From assembly GCA_015179025.1 (NCBI GenBank), contig WHUX01000022.1:1-64000 (forward strand): a DNA stretch of 64,000 bases, read 5' to 3'. Below, one piece after another: positions 1 through 10,612 of this stretch. The position numbers were made by a program, and so were the translations under genes. The stretch comes from Terfezia claveryi. Its lineage: Eukaryota; Ascomycota; Pezizomycetes; Pezizales; Pezizaceae. Numbering within the stretch: position 1 is the stretch's first letter; every line of letters starts with the position of its first letter. Below the pieces are notes generated by a model. It was not told the DNA's origin. It did not search any database and saw only the letters and a program-made list of their open reading frames with translations.

Positions 1-2
1 AC

Positions 3-215
3 ATACTAGTTATCAATCTGGATGTTGATAAGGGGGTAGATGAGCTTAAACGGAAGGCTGAGGATGAGGAGGATAAGGACGATGCTTTAGCAGTAGAAGA
101 GGCAATCAGATCATTGACGGCCGGGGAAGGGAGGCTGAATAAGGAGACGTTAGTATGGAGGTTAGAGAAGTTGTTGGAAGCTAGTAAGGTGGAAATAGTG
201 GAAGATATGGATTAG
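3..215 (+). CDS. C-terminal end of an acidic ORF cut by the window edge
   Basis: An open frame enters from the left edge and stops at TAG 213-215, giving about 70 residues rich in Glu, Asp, Lys and Leu (motifs DEEDKDD and LEKLLEASKVE). I recognise no domain. It sits just upstream of a purine tract and an LTR-like end, so it is probably the last part of an LTR-retroelement ORF; a loose similarity to the end of the dead frame at 2486-3814 is possible but not established. No start is visible. Confidence 0.35.
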   Translation: MLVINLDVDKGVDELKRKAEDEEDKDDALAVEEAIRSLTAGEGRLNKETLVWRLEKLLEASKVEIVEDMD

Positions 216-380
216 AGAGGTTTTTTTTGTTATTACATAAGTGCTGGATTGTTTTGGATATTTTATTTATTTCTTTTGTAGATGTATTTTTTTGCTTTTG
301 CTACAGGGAAAAAGGGTGAAGAATTTGTTGTTTCGAGAGTTGGATGGATATTTAGGTGGTAATGGGGCTGCCTAAGTTTT

Positions 381-721
381 AAGAGGGGGGAGGAATGTGG
401 TGGCAGGGAAGTTATTTGTGATGAAGGTAACAGCAAAAGTTATTTTTTAGCTTAGTTTGTTAGCCTCACTGGAAAGGGGGTATATTATGTGGGGGAATTC
501 TTGTACTTTGATACACTCATTAAGAAATATATGTATCGTTTTTACGCGCACAAGGAAAGTGCTAGAATCTTCACTCTGTTACCTTAAGATGATTTATAGC
601 CAGCTTCGTATACCGCTGTCAATTGTCTTTTACTTTTTCTTGAGGCTTTACTCTATTACTTGCGTGTGTCGAGACACGTAAGTCTCAAGAATCGCTTATC
701 TCTTGTTGGGATCGATCCACA
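381..721 (+). repeat. Polypurine tract and candidate LTR (396-721)
   Basis: A purine tract (AAGAGGGGGGAGGAA, 381-395) is followed directly by TGTGG at 396, and the block closes with CCACA at 717-721, giving a 326-bp segment with TG..CA inverted ends. This is the usual polypurine-tract/LTR junction. The matching 5' LTR would lie outside the window, so no target duplication can be tested. Confidence 0.4.
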
Positions 722-956
722 CTTATAGGATTTTCACTTATCATAAGAATACTCTGCGATGATTCTATGAGATACCAGTAGATTCCACCAGCTCATTCGA
801 CTCTCCAGACATCTAAGACAGTAATAGTCACTCTGACTATTTGCGATCTTCTTCATACCGGCACAAGCAATAGTTGCGGATATGGAGTAGTATGAAGAAA
901 TCGTAGGATTCCTTACTACTATGTAAAGACTACAAGGAATATCAAATAAGGAGTAT

Positions 957-2150
957 CAGAAATTAAGACACATAGTGATGAAGTTCCTAATAAGGGATAA
1001 GCATCTTTATCGTCGCATGAAGCGAAATCTTCTGCCAGCAAAAGTTATCTGGGAAGTAGAGAAACGACAGCGTATCCTACGAGAATTGTATGACAAAAGT
1101 GGATATAGAGGATGGAATGTAACATACCAAAAAGTGAAGCTTAAATATTAGTGGAGAAGCCTCTATACTAATGTAAAAGACTATGTTCAGACATGTAATC
1201 AGTGTCACTGAAGGAAACTTAACCAATATGACGAAGAACTTCACCTGACAATATACAGTGCAATATGGAGAAAAATTAGACTCGACATAATCCACATACC
1301 AAGAGATACAGGGTACGGGTACATTGTTGCGATGAGAGATGACTTTACTGGATAGATCGAAGCGAAAGGAATCAGAAAGGCAAACGCAAAGACAGTAGCA
1401 GCCTTTGTTTTGGACTGGATAGCTAGGTTTGGAGTACTGGTATAGATAGTATGCGATAACAACTCAGAAAACAAAGGAGAAGTGCAGGAGCTTTTGCCAC
1501 AGTATAATATCATGAATATAGCAATTGCTACATACTATTCTCAGTCTAATATGTTGGTGGAATGGGGACATTAATAAATTATTAATATATTAGCTAAATT
1601 GGGCAAAAATTGGACAAAGCACTTACCATTTATTCTTTAGACCGATCGTATTACTACTTGAGTATTAACTGGGTTCCCACTATTTATACTAGTATTCGGA
1701 CAAGACTATATTTTACCCATTGAGCTAACTGTAATTTCATGGGCAATAGTAGACTGGAATCGGGTACACACAAGAGAACAATTATTAGCAACTAGAACGA
1801 AGCAACTGAAAAGAAAAGAAGAAAACTTGAGAGCTGCTGCTGAGAGATTGGCCGAAAATCATTTGCTGAATAAACAATTCTTTGACCAAAGAAAGTGACA
1901 AAGAGTTGAAGATTTGAATATCGGTGATCTGGTCTTTCTCTATAATTCTGTATTAACAAAGCAATGGTCTATGAAGTTAGAGAACTGTTGGCTTGGCCCT
2001 TACAGAATTAAAGATTTGTGTAGGGATAGGAGTATCTACCTTCTAGAAGAGTTAGACAGTACCCAAATGAAGCTATCGTACTCAAGAGAAAGGCTGAAAT
2101 ACTTCTACTCGCGAACAGGGGTCGACTGCGAAGCATACGGACTACTATGA
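957..2150 (+). pseudogene. Dead Ty3/Gypsy integrase
   Basis: One frame reads through about 400 codons without an indel. It shows the zinc-binding region (ELYDKSGYRGWN .. YVQTCNQC, with the first His position now Tyr) and the DDE core: Asp at 1284 (LDIIHIP), Asp at 1455 (VCDNNSEN) and Glu at 1560 (NMLVEWGH). The C-terminal part (LNIGDLVFLYNS .. WLGPYRI) is the usual integrase tail. Nine internal stops (1149, 1209, 1353, 1443, 1572, 1575, 1638, 1659, 1896) are TAG, TGA or TAA where Trp, Arg or Gln is expected, so each fits a C-to-T or G-to-A change. The element is an old, non-functional copy; family assignment is firm. Confidence 0.85.
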
Positions 2151-2310
2151 GAGGAAGTAGAGGAAGTGGAACTGGATGAATAGGTGTAGTCTAATATAGT
2201 GTATTACAAATTTACATATGGCATTATAAGGCAAGTCTAAGCATTGCAGTGTTTTTAATGCATTTTATCTTATTTAGTGTACCTTAATACATGGTTGAAG
2301 GAAATAGAAG

Positions 2311-2318
2311 TATATAAA
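2311..2318 (+). promoter_or_regulatory. TATA-like box before the dead frame at 2486
   Basis: TATATAAA stands about 170 bp before ATG 2486 and is followed by a CT-rich leader. It could be a promoter of the frame or part of a degenerate LTR. Confidence 0.35.
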
Positions 2319-2485
2319 GGTGGGAAGCAAGAGCTAAGTCTTCCTTTTCTTTCCTCTTCAAGATAACCATCAAGATCATGTAACAGCATTCTTCAGTTTT
2401 TAGGAAAATACTGAAAAAACTTCGCCCATATTCACTAATATATCTCTAGTCTTCCTATTACTATTCTTTACCTATATACCCTACA

Positions 2486-3814
2486 ATGTCTTCTTCTGGA
2501 CTGTAGCTCGCTCGACCATTTACTATTGCAGAAGGAGAATTACAGACAAGATTTAAGGAAATAATAATTAGCGAGAGTATTATCAACACCCAGTTTAAAG
2601 GAGTGGTCAAATCTATCGTCAGTAGACCAAATCAATGGAGATTATTAAAGGAAATAGCATGATTAACAAAAGAAACAGGAGAAAGAGTTGGAGCACTTAT
2701 AGCAGCTCAGACGACGTTAATCATATAAGCCATAGATGCTGAACTAGTACCATGGGAAGTTTCTCGTGAATAAGCTAAACAAGAGCTACAAATGGACGAG
2801 TTAGATAGATTAGGCTCAGTATATACTGTTGCTCTTCGAAGATGCCATAATTATAATCTTTTGACGGAAAAATATTGGAGCCCAGAATAGACAATGCTTA
2901 TAGGCAAGCTCTATCCTCCTTGGCTATCTATCGAATTCGCCCGACTATATTCTCTTGCAGTACAACTATTATCATTTGATCATAGAATAGATTTAGTTGA
3001 TGATATCATGCCATTAATCAGGACCGAAATCACTACTCAAAAACAATCACCAAGAACCAAGAAGGATGACTGGGTAATAGTAGAAGACATTTGGTGGGTG
3101 CTTCAGAATGCTAACCTACCATTATTGCTTGAACCACATCAGAAGAAATACCATCCAGCTTATACTGCGATATTGAGATTGTTAGCAGATCGAATGGATC
3201 AAGACAATCTCTTGAATTCTTTAGAAAATGTGGAAGCCAGGGAAAGAGAGAACTAAAGTCAAGAGGCAGCAGAAGTGGCATTGACTTCCATACCACGAAT
3301 CCCCGCTACGTCTACATCGGTAGTAATACTATCCAATCCTGCAACTTCGATAAGTCAAAGTATATAGATAAGAGGGCAGCAGATAACTCATGGGCATGGC
3401 CAAACTCATAAGCGCCAAAAAGCACCTCCACAAGAGCAACTCCTCACCTACAAGTGAATGTGGATAGAGGAAGCAAATGAAGAGGACTGCAATTCCGAAG
3501 TGCTGAGGTTATTAGACTATTCGATACAAGAAGACATTGATGCTATGAACTCAGAAACTCTCAACAATTTACTGGTAGTAGGTAAGGTTCAAGATCTGCT
3601 GACAGCACTGAACACTCATGATGAGAACGAAGAGAAAGATAAGCTATAGGTTCTGCCTGCTCGTATAATATGCAGGCTAAGAATGCTTATGAGCGGAATG
3701 AAGATAAAGGTAGTGCCAATGATAAGAGAGATATCTCCGATAATGAAAAAGGCACCTAAAATCTTCTTTGATGATAATGATGATGATAAGGAGAAAGAGG
3801 AAGACGATAAGTAG
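2486..3814 (+). pseudogene. Long retroelement-associated frame with nine stops, function unknown
   Basis: From ATG 2486 a single frame runs 442 codons to TAG 3812 without a frameshift but with nine internal stops. The readable parts are hydrophilic and largely helical (EGELQTRFKEIIISESI, KKDDWVIVEDIWWVLQNANL, EILRLL-like segments) and the end is Asp/Lys/Glu-rich. I see no gag zinc knuckle, protease or reverse transcriptase motif. Lying between integrase fragments and decaying in the same transition-only way, it is probably a structural (gag-like) or extra ORF of an LTR element. An alternative is a captured host gene. Confidence 0.5.
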
Positions 3815-4238
3815 GGTTTCTTTTTGTTTAATGTTTTGGTTTTTCTTTTGGGGTAAATTATCTTTTTCTTTGGTTAGGAATATAGAGATTTTTTGGGGGG
3901 ATATTGATAGTGTTTTTATTTTATTTGGATGCATTTTTTTTTAGGAATTATATGGGTTTTTTTTATGAGTCATGGTATGTTCAGTTAAATTGTTTTTAGT
4001 ATTTATTAATTTCTTTTTTGGGTTAGATTTTGTTGAGTTAATGAGGATGTCAACTCTTGTTAGGGGGTTGGATATAGTAAGGAATAAGGAAAAGTAGGGA
4101 AAAGTTTAATTTTTAAATTTTTTTTTAGTTTTTTTTTATTATTTTATTTTTATTATTTATTTTATGGGTTTTCGTTTATTAAGTGATTTAGTTAGTTAAA
4201 TGAATGACATTGTTTTTGGTGATTTGCTTGTTAATGCT
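3815..4238. other. T-rich segment, no gene seen
   Basis: Strongly T-rich on the plus strand with runs of TTTTT and no sustained frame. It is probably untranslated or LTR sequence of the dead element. Confidence 0.5.
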
Positions 4239-4473
4239 GACACCCGAACAGACTTGTTTGAGTGTCAAATTAAAGAGGCTGATATGCTAGAAAAGCAAGA
4301 GATTTGACAGTCGAACAGAGTTGTTCGGGTGTTAAATAAGCAAGAGAATTGACAGTTGAATAAAGTTGTTCGAGTGTCAAATAAGCAAGAGAATTGACAG
4401 TCAAAAAGAGTTGTTCAAGTATCAGAATAAAGGAAAGGTAAAAATGATAGTCGAACAAGCTTGTTCGAGTGTC
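4239..4473. repeat. Array of five 28-bp imperfect palindromes
   Basis: Units lie at 4239-4266, 4306-4333, 4351-4378, 4396-4423 and 4446-4473, with starts 67, 45, 45 and 50 bp apart. Each reads GACAGTCGAACA-NNNN-TGTTCGAGTGTC or a close variant; the last contains the perfect palindrome CGAACAAGCTTGTTCG. Spacers are related (AAATAAGCAAGAGAATT). The arms pair GACA/TGTC and CGAACA/TGTTCG, so every unit can form a hairpin or bind a dimeric protein. Confidence 0.85.
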
Positions 4474-4776
4474 AAGAGAGATAGGTATTAGTATGATAGT
4501 TAGTTCAAGGCAGAATTATACAAAAGTTAGTCTTATTGGTTGATAATGATATTATTGTAACGGAAAGCAGAAGGATACGGTCGTTATAGTATTTTTATAA
4601 AAAAAACTCGAAGGAAGGAAAAAAGAAGTGGCGATTTTATGATGTACGATTCTACTTTTGTGATCTCTCTATCTTTTCTTCTTTTCTAAGTTAGCAATAC
4701 TATTGAAGCTCTCACCCAGTCCTTCAGTGCATATTCTTCTATTAGGAACGAAGTACCTTCATAGTGGGGTTTTGGT

Positions 4777-5469
4777 ATGATTAAAATAATACTTAAACGA
4801 GCAGTACAGGAAGCTGTTGAAGTAGCGGTTGAAAACAAGGGTGGAGACAATATAATGGGCATTGAGATAGCTATTGATGCAGAGGTGATTGCAAAAATCC
4901 AGGATAGTGAACGATAGGTAGAAACAGTAGACGAAATAGATAATACAATAGAAGCTAAGAAGGCATACTGGGCTCTACTCCTTCAGTCGGTATTGTGGAC
5001 ATACCGTAGCACTTCTCATGCGGTTACCGGAGTGTCGCCAACGATGCTTACATTGGGTACAGCGCTTCGTATGCCTATCGACCTCACTATTGTTCTAGTT
5101 CTAGTCCTAGTTCTAATTCCTAAGACTGATGAAGACTACTTAGCTTTAGTTACTAAATATCTCCAATGCCTATATGATACAATTCTAGGCCTCTGAGAAG
5201 TTAAAGAAGTAAAGGATCCTAAGACTTATATCTAGTTTCAGCTAGGTGATAAAGTATAGAAGTAGGAATCCAAATATGATACGAAAGGATTTACACTGGT
5301 GTTTGCTCCTTATTGGACAGGGCCTTTCATTATCTATGCAGTCTGGGATAAAAACATCTACAAGTTATATACAGATCTATTGGTTACCAGAAAGAAGGTT
5401 AGCTATTTGAAGAATCCTATAAACGGATATAGGCTCAAGCCGTATATTGAAGGAGAATTAGTAGCATAA
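4777..5469 (+). pseudogene. Dead Ty3/Gypsy integrase C-terminal region
   Basis: One frame runs from ATG 4777 to TAA 5467. After an unrecognised charged stretch it shows the end of the integrase core (LWTYRSTSHAVTGVSPTMLT, then PIDL) and the C-terminal beta-barrel-like region (FAPYWTGPFIIYAVWDKNIY). In-frame TAG or TGA codons interrupt it, again without indels. The catalytic core is missing upstream, so this is a truncated second copy, distinct in sequence from the one at 957-2150. Confidence 0.75.
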
Positions 5470-5575
5470 TGTTGATGGAGGTATCATGGGCATTTCTTGT
5501 TGTTTGAGCAGTTAGTACTTGTTAATTAGGCAGTTCTATTATTTGCAGTTGTTTTTCTTGTTTGAGGCCGTTCTC

Positions 5576-5720
5576 GCTTTTTTTAGGGGGGATGTGTGGT
5601 CTTATCTCTAGGATCTTAGTAGATCATACGCTAGCTAGCTTAGTCATCTGGTCATCTTGGACCGTATGTAGTTGCTATTTATGCAGGCAGTAGAATAGAC
5701 ACACCTCTACCACATCACAA
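5576..5720 (+). repeat. Purine tract and LTR-like start
   Basis: A short AGGGGGGA tract at about 5583-5590 is followed by TGTGTGGTC, the expected order at a 3' LTR. A clear closing CA end is not visible before the retroposon at 5725, so the LTR is truncated or very degraded. Confidence 0.3.
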
Positions 5721-5724
5721 CGAC

Positions 5725-5795
5725 TAGAGTCTTAACTCGTATTCAATAGTCTGGTGTTAGTCTACTTAGAGTTATGACGAGGAACAGCATCGCCT
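5725..5795 (-). repeat. Short retroposon family D, copy 1
   Basis: Contains the family D core (on plus: ACTCGTATTCAA .. TATGACGAGGAACAGCATCGCC in pieces). Other copies are at 8812, 12997, 13929, 16046, 33690, 36470 and 49970. A LINE copy follows directly. Confidence 0.55.
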
Positions 5796-6545
5796 TTTTT
5801 TTAATTTTTTTTTTTAAAAAATACTTGTTACTCTTATTCGGTCCCAGTAAGGGGACCATGAAGAGCCACCCGGAAACCCGGGTGGATTCAGGACAAGGCA
5901 AGTTCATCCAGGTCCGGCGCGCACAAAGCAAAGTAGATAGATACATGTGTGAAGGGAATTCGTACCCAGAAATGGTACCATCGAGATGTCTGAAAGTGTG
6001 TGAATGAAATGCGAGAAGCACAATAAGCTCAAGAGGCATGGAGCCTCCATGCTATCATTAACCGCCTATGGCGGATGACCCCGAGAGGCCTGACTGAGGC
6101 CCGTACCAGAAACCGACTGAAACATGAATAAGGGAATTCGTGAGTGCTACCGACCAGTAAAGGCCAGCCCATCCTCGCATGAATGGATATTTCCGCGACC
6201 CCTCCCTGTCTCCTTCCTCCTCTCTATCCTCCGCCGCGTCCCCTTCCGACCATCCATTTGTAAACGAAGCTGAAGAAGGATTTCACCGCATCCCAATTAT
6301 CCCCCTCCTCCTCTTCTACCCATATTGGGAGATCGAGGTCTTCCCAATCTTTGATGCTACCTAGGGCTTGTCGTTAGGCAGAAAGTAGGGGGCATTCAAA
6401 CGTGATATGTGCTCCGTCCTGGTTAATGTGTCCGCCAAAACTCCTGCTTAAGTCTGCTTTACCGATCTTGTGAAGCCAGGATCGCTGAGGACCATTGTCT
6501 GTGCGGCACCATGTGTATGCGGAGAGGGTGTGACGGTTCCATGGA
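5796..6545 (-). mobile_element. 5'-truncated LINE (family A), 3' end with poly(A)
   Basis: On the minus strand the frame at 6586-6374 shows the conserved region after the LINE RNase H (WNRHTLSAYTWCRTDNGPQRS, then HITFECPLL). The 3' untranslated part carries the family signature (GGTCCCAGTAAGGGGACCAT on plus, 5843 on). It ends in a poly(A) tail, seen as poly(T) at about 5797-5815. Reverse transcriptase and RNase H are absent, so this is a dead 0.75-kb 3' fragment. The coding part ends near WDAV..FFSFVYKW, as in the copies at 47.5 and 50.2 kb. Confidence 0.8.
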
Positions 6546-6852
6546 GTGTTGGCCTGAATGTAGGGGACGATAAACCAATTGCGCATGCGACTTCAGAACC
6601 CGGTGATCCCAACATGGGTTAATTCACCTCACGTAGAGCGATTCGTCAGTGTCGGCCGGAATTGTGCAGTTAATTATGTACATATTTGTCACCGATGAGT
6701 CAACCAGACATGAGTGGTGATCGATGCCAAGATGGCAAGGAGCTAGTGCTGTTGCCGTGCTTAGTACTTCTATCATCCATCACTCCAACACATCGCGGTT
6801 TGCCCCCTCTTTTCCTCAGCACACTCCGAGAAAACAATCCGCCAACCAAACA
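6546..6852. other. Upstream region of the three-exon gene
   Basis: Holds an alternative in-frame ATG at 6724 with a poor context (T at -3). No clear TATA box. The CT-rich stretch 6770-6840 looks like a 5' leader. Confidence 0.4.
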
Positions 6853-8347
6853 ATGACATCCGCATCCTCCATCCCCCAGCGGCGTTATGCTGAAGATTTC
6901 GGCGGAAATGCGAATACCTGGAACAGGAAGGTGCGTGTGCTTGCGACCACACCTCCGATTACCCCCGGATCCACTCTACGGTTTCTGCGACCCGGTGCAA
7001 CAGAGTATGGTCAACTTCTCACAACAGAGCTGCAGCGGAACGCTCCCCGGGATCTTGCCGCTGCAGTTATTACCCTCGGAGCAACTGAGAAAGATATCGC
7101 AGCCGAGTCATCTTACTACAACGCATGCGCTGATGCCTTTCTCAATACCAAACTCAGAGAGCTAATGACGGCATTGCTAAGTGGACTGTGTGGTGTACCA
7201 CATCCAAACACTGCCCTGCCGGATGGGCTCTTCCCGAGAACGCATTTTATTGCCTGGCTCCGCGGGGCCTTTTCAGACGAAACCAGGGTTTTTGAACCAG
7301 AACCCCAATCTGATCTCAACCCACTGAAGCCTAGGTTAGCTCTGCACGAAAATGTTGACAACACAGCATCCCCAGTGAACGGCAACCCCATAAAGCCAAC
7401 TCTTACCGCCGGTATTCTGCCTGACACTGCCGCAATTACAGGAAAGGCCTCCGAGCTCCATTTCCGGCAATTTCTCATTATGTTTGAGACCCTTGGCCAG
7501 CTCTCCCCGCAGGCAAACGAAGTCGTCCACTCGCTTACCATCAGCGACGTTGCCCGCGTCCTTCTTCACCCCATTACTCTTGTCCGCATAAAACAAGATG
7601 CGCTCGAATGCATGGTGATTCTCGTTGAGTCCATCATTGGCTGCACCATTCAGGATGTTACATTAGATTGGGACTCGCGGCTGGCACGAAAGCAGTTCAA
7701 GGCAGCAGCCAGAGACTTCCGGAAGAAAATTCCGGAAACGATTTTGTTAGCGAAAATTGAGAAAGATTGGAGGGAGAAATGGCATGTGGCTAGGGCCGAG
7801 GATTTAATGCAGGACTTGATCAACCGTAAAAAAGTGGTTAGGATGGAAGAGGTGAGAGCAATTTACGAAATTAGGTGTTGAGTCGTTTAGCGGCTAACGT
7901 TGGTATAGCATGAGGTAGTGAAGAAAGAGTTGGCCGAAACGAAGACAGAGTTAGCCGGGACGAAGACAGAGTTAGCCGGGACGAAGAAAGAGTTGGCCGA
8001 GACGAAGCACGAGTTGGCCGAGACGAAGCGAGAGTTGGCCGAGACGAAGCAAGAGTTGGCCGAGACGAAGCAAGAGTTGGCCGAGACGAAGCAAGAGTTG
8101 GCCGAGACGAAGCAAGAGTTGGCCAAGACGAAGCAAGAGTTGGCCGAGACGAAGCAAGAGTTGGCCGAGACGAAGCAAGAGTTGGCCGAGACGAAGCAAG
8201 AGTTGGCCGAGACGAAGCAAGAGTTGGCCGAGACGAAGAAAGGCTTCTCTACTGTGAGTCAACTGCATGTGGCATTTCATGTCCCACTCTTTTCACTAAT
8301 AGGATGCCGCGAGCGATATAGCTTCTGGCCCGACTGGAAAAAGTTGA
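6853..8347 (+). CDS. Three-exon gene, unknown protein with heptad-repeat tail
   Basis: Proposed exons are 6853-7851, 7909-8253 and 8303-8347 (462 aa). Intron 1 (57 bp) has GTGAGA, the branch-like GGCTAAC and TAG. Intron 2 (49 bp) has GTGAGT, CACTAAT and TAG. Both are phase 0 and both joins keep the frame; intron 1 holds an in-frame TGA. Exon 1 encodes about 330 residues of mixed alpha character with no domain I recognise (RKVRVLATTPPI near the start, DWDSRLARKQFKAAARDF near the end). Exon 2 is fifteen copies of a 7-residue unit, ELAETKQ, predicting a long coiled coil. Exon 3 adds DAASDIASGPTGKS. ATG 6853 was chosen for its good context (ACAATG); ATG 6724 would add 43 residues. Function unknown; splice model inferred. 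Confidence 0.65.
7927..8241 (+). repeat. Coding minisatellite, 15 x 21 bp
   Basis: Fifteen head-to-tail 21-bp units (GAGTTGGCCGAGACGAAGCA plus A) fill exon 2 of the gene at 6853. Early units vary (Thr/Gly, Lys/His/Arg), later units are almost identical, which suggests recent expansion of the 3' part. Confidence 0.95.
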
Positions 8348-8383
8348 GCTATGGCAGATGTCAGTGCAAAATTAAGGTTGTGG

Positions 8384-8469
8384 TACTAGGTTGTGATTTT
8401 TTTTTTTTTAAATACTTGTTACTCCTATTCGATCCCAGTAAGGGGACCATGAGGATACTAGGTTGTGAT
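8384..8469 (-). mobile_element. 58-bp LINE-A insertion with 14-bp target duplication
   Basis: Only the LINE-A 3' tip is present (poly(T) then the ACTCCTATTCGATCCCAGTA signature, 8398-8455). It is flanked by perfect 14-bp repeats TACTAGGTTGTGAT at 8384-8397 and 8456-8469. It sits about 50 bp after the stop of the gene at 6853, probably in its 3' untranslated region. Confidence 0.9.
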
Positions 8470-8811
8470 ATGACATGGGAATGGGTAGGTATGGTAAGTT
8501 GCCCTCGTGCTGTCCTTTCCGTTGATACCGGGCGCTTGTATGTCGGTCATTGATATTTTGGTTCATCGGACAATGTCTTTTGGTGTCTATTTACATTTAT
8601 CTATACCTAGCATTACAGTTTAGATTCACATGTTACTCGTGTTTGGCTTTAGATACTCAGAAAGGATTTTCTCATGCCTCTGGAACAACGTACAAACTGG
8701 GTAAACTTATCTTAGGACGTTTTTTTTTTTTTTCTGGTTTTTAAAAAAAGTGCCAACGTAAAACCTCTGCAAGTCGTAAAGCAAATTTATATGGTAATCA
8801 CTTTTTGGGGG

Positions 8812-8935
8812 GTCAATTCATTACTCGTATTCAATAAAGTCTGGTTGGCACCTTAAGTTATGACGAGGAACAGCATCGCCAGCATGACCAGAAGGTTATC
8901 CAACCTCAGGGCCGATCCCCCGCCAATCCCCTGTT
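8812..8935 (-). repeat. Short retroposon family D, copy 2
   Basis: Family D core with TATGACGAGGAACAGCATCG and the following TTATCCAACC block. Its poly(A) side is seen on plus as TTTTTGGGGGG. The motif AGTCTGGTTGGCAC (8838-8851) lies inside it without an obvious duplication. Confidence 0.6.
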
Positions 8936-9469
8936 GAAATGACCATCTCTTTACGCATACAATCAAGTCTCTCCTCTATGTATTGCTGATACCTATTGCG
9001 AGCACTTGTTAGCCTGCTAACGGATCTCTGCGTTATTTCTCCTTCACGTGTGGTATTCACTGTCTTCGCTTACTAGTCTATGTATCAATATCCGCATGTG
9101 CTTTCGCATGTACTTACGCATCTGGCATAACGGCTTGCACGTACTCATGATATTACTGCTCTTAGTATAGCTAGCTTAGACTGCTTTGTTGAACGTTTTA
9201 CCCTGATCTCGTCTCTATATATACGAGCTCTCAGGACACTCATGTATTGATATGCTTCTCTCGATAGACTCAATAAGACCGTCTACTCTTGAACGAACAT
9301 TCTATACGCTGCTCACACACTCACACGCTCTTCTCGCTCCTGCACTCGCATCACCCTGCTTCACTGCACTAAGAGTCCACCGCTGCATCCTCCATTCAAT
9401 ACCAGCGATACCACTCGCTCAGTAACCTTTCAATATCCCCGTGGTTACTACGTGGTTACCACTGACCTA

Positions 9470-9838
9470 CCCAGTAAGTAGTTTTCCCCCACCCTGTGGG
9501 TACCAACGAGCCAACCTGCTGGTCCTGCTCCCATACTCACTCACCTTTACAGTACTCCTGTCCCTCAAATAGCCCCTTCCTACGGTCAAGCAGCAAATCT
9601 AGCAAAACCGTGGGCTTGTCAACTACTGTACATAGGGGGTACTGCTTCCCAGTCGACACCTCAACAGTCCCATACCCAGGCAACTTGCACAATCAATATA
9701 TCTTCGGATAAACACTCTGCCAGCTCCAGACAGCGTAGGCTCGAGCCTTTACACGAGTCGATCCGAAGAGAAGCAGGAAAACCTGCTCATTATCCCGTGA
9801 TCTTGCTCCTAAAGTTTGGGGCAAGACTTCCGGGCTAG
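9470..9838 (+). pseudogene. Open frame after an LTR-like leader, possible gag remnant
   Basis: A frame without an ATG is open for about 120 codons to TAG 9836 (VPTSQPAGPAPILTHLYS at its start). It is Pro/Ser/Gln-rich and unrecognised. Upstream at about 9217 there is TATATATA followed by a CT-rich leader, the arrangement of an LTR promoter and leader. Together with the chromodomain relic at 11.3 kb this may be one eroded chromovirus; that link is inference. Confidence 0.25.
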
Positions 9839-9911
9839 TTGAGCTTTACTGCGGCGAGGTGTGGCGTAGTTACACAGCCCCACAACCTCAAACCTCATTG
9901 TGCCTGCTTCA

Positions 9912-9957
9912 TGGGACCACATATGAGTACTGGGTATTTTCTTTTGAAAAAAAAAAT
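9912..9957 (+). mobile_element. LINE-A 3' tip
   Basis: ATGGGACCACATATGAGTAC, then a T-rich stretch and poly(A), matches the tip seen at 39.26 kb in the same orientation. Confidence 0.45.
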
Positions 9958-10612
9958 GAGCTCATGATCACAACTTTCATGTGAGCCTTCATGTGGACGT
10001 GGTGAACTCGGGTATCTATATTCCTTACCTCCCTAGATTTTCACTTCATCAGCTTACAGTTCATACGGGCCGCTCGATACAGAAAGATCAGACACAGTTC
10101 TATACTTCAACGAACTCATTTCTCAAACAATCTGATTCCAGTACTTGAAGTACCAGATACTTCCTACGCCTTGTCCCAACTAAGTGCAACGTCCTATTGA
10201 TTCTTTTCGTCTCTAAGTAACCAATTCTCATCAGTCCTTTCACTGGACTATCTCTCGTTACCCTGTGGCAACTTGCGTCCACAATCAGTCTCAGGCGGCA
10301 CTGTCATTCTAAGTGGACAAATTGGCCTCAAAAACAAACAGTCTGTTATGGACCTATTCTGAGTCTATTCCAGTACCAATCTGCCACCTCCACCTCCATC
10401 AACTTCCTACAACAAAACCACCGGAATCACCGTGGATAGCATATGGCAACACCTGGGAATGAACAAAAGAAAATGTTTAGCTCCTCGGGCTAATGCTAGC
10501 GGAAACAACATGCAAGAGCCATCCTGCTCTGTTGCCGGAAGCATCAACGTCCGGAAAAGCTCCACTCCGGTTTGTTGATGGCCATTAATATATCGACGGG
10601 TGGGGGTGGAGT

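Noticed and set aside
7972..8280. Minus-strand frames of LRLGQLL and NSCFVSA repeats
   Set aside because: Antisense shadows of the ELAETKQ minisatellite, whose plus frame is supported by splice joins.
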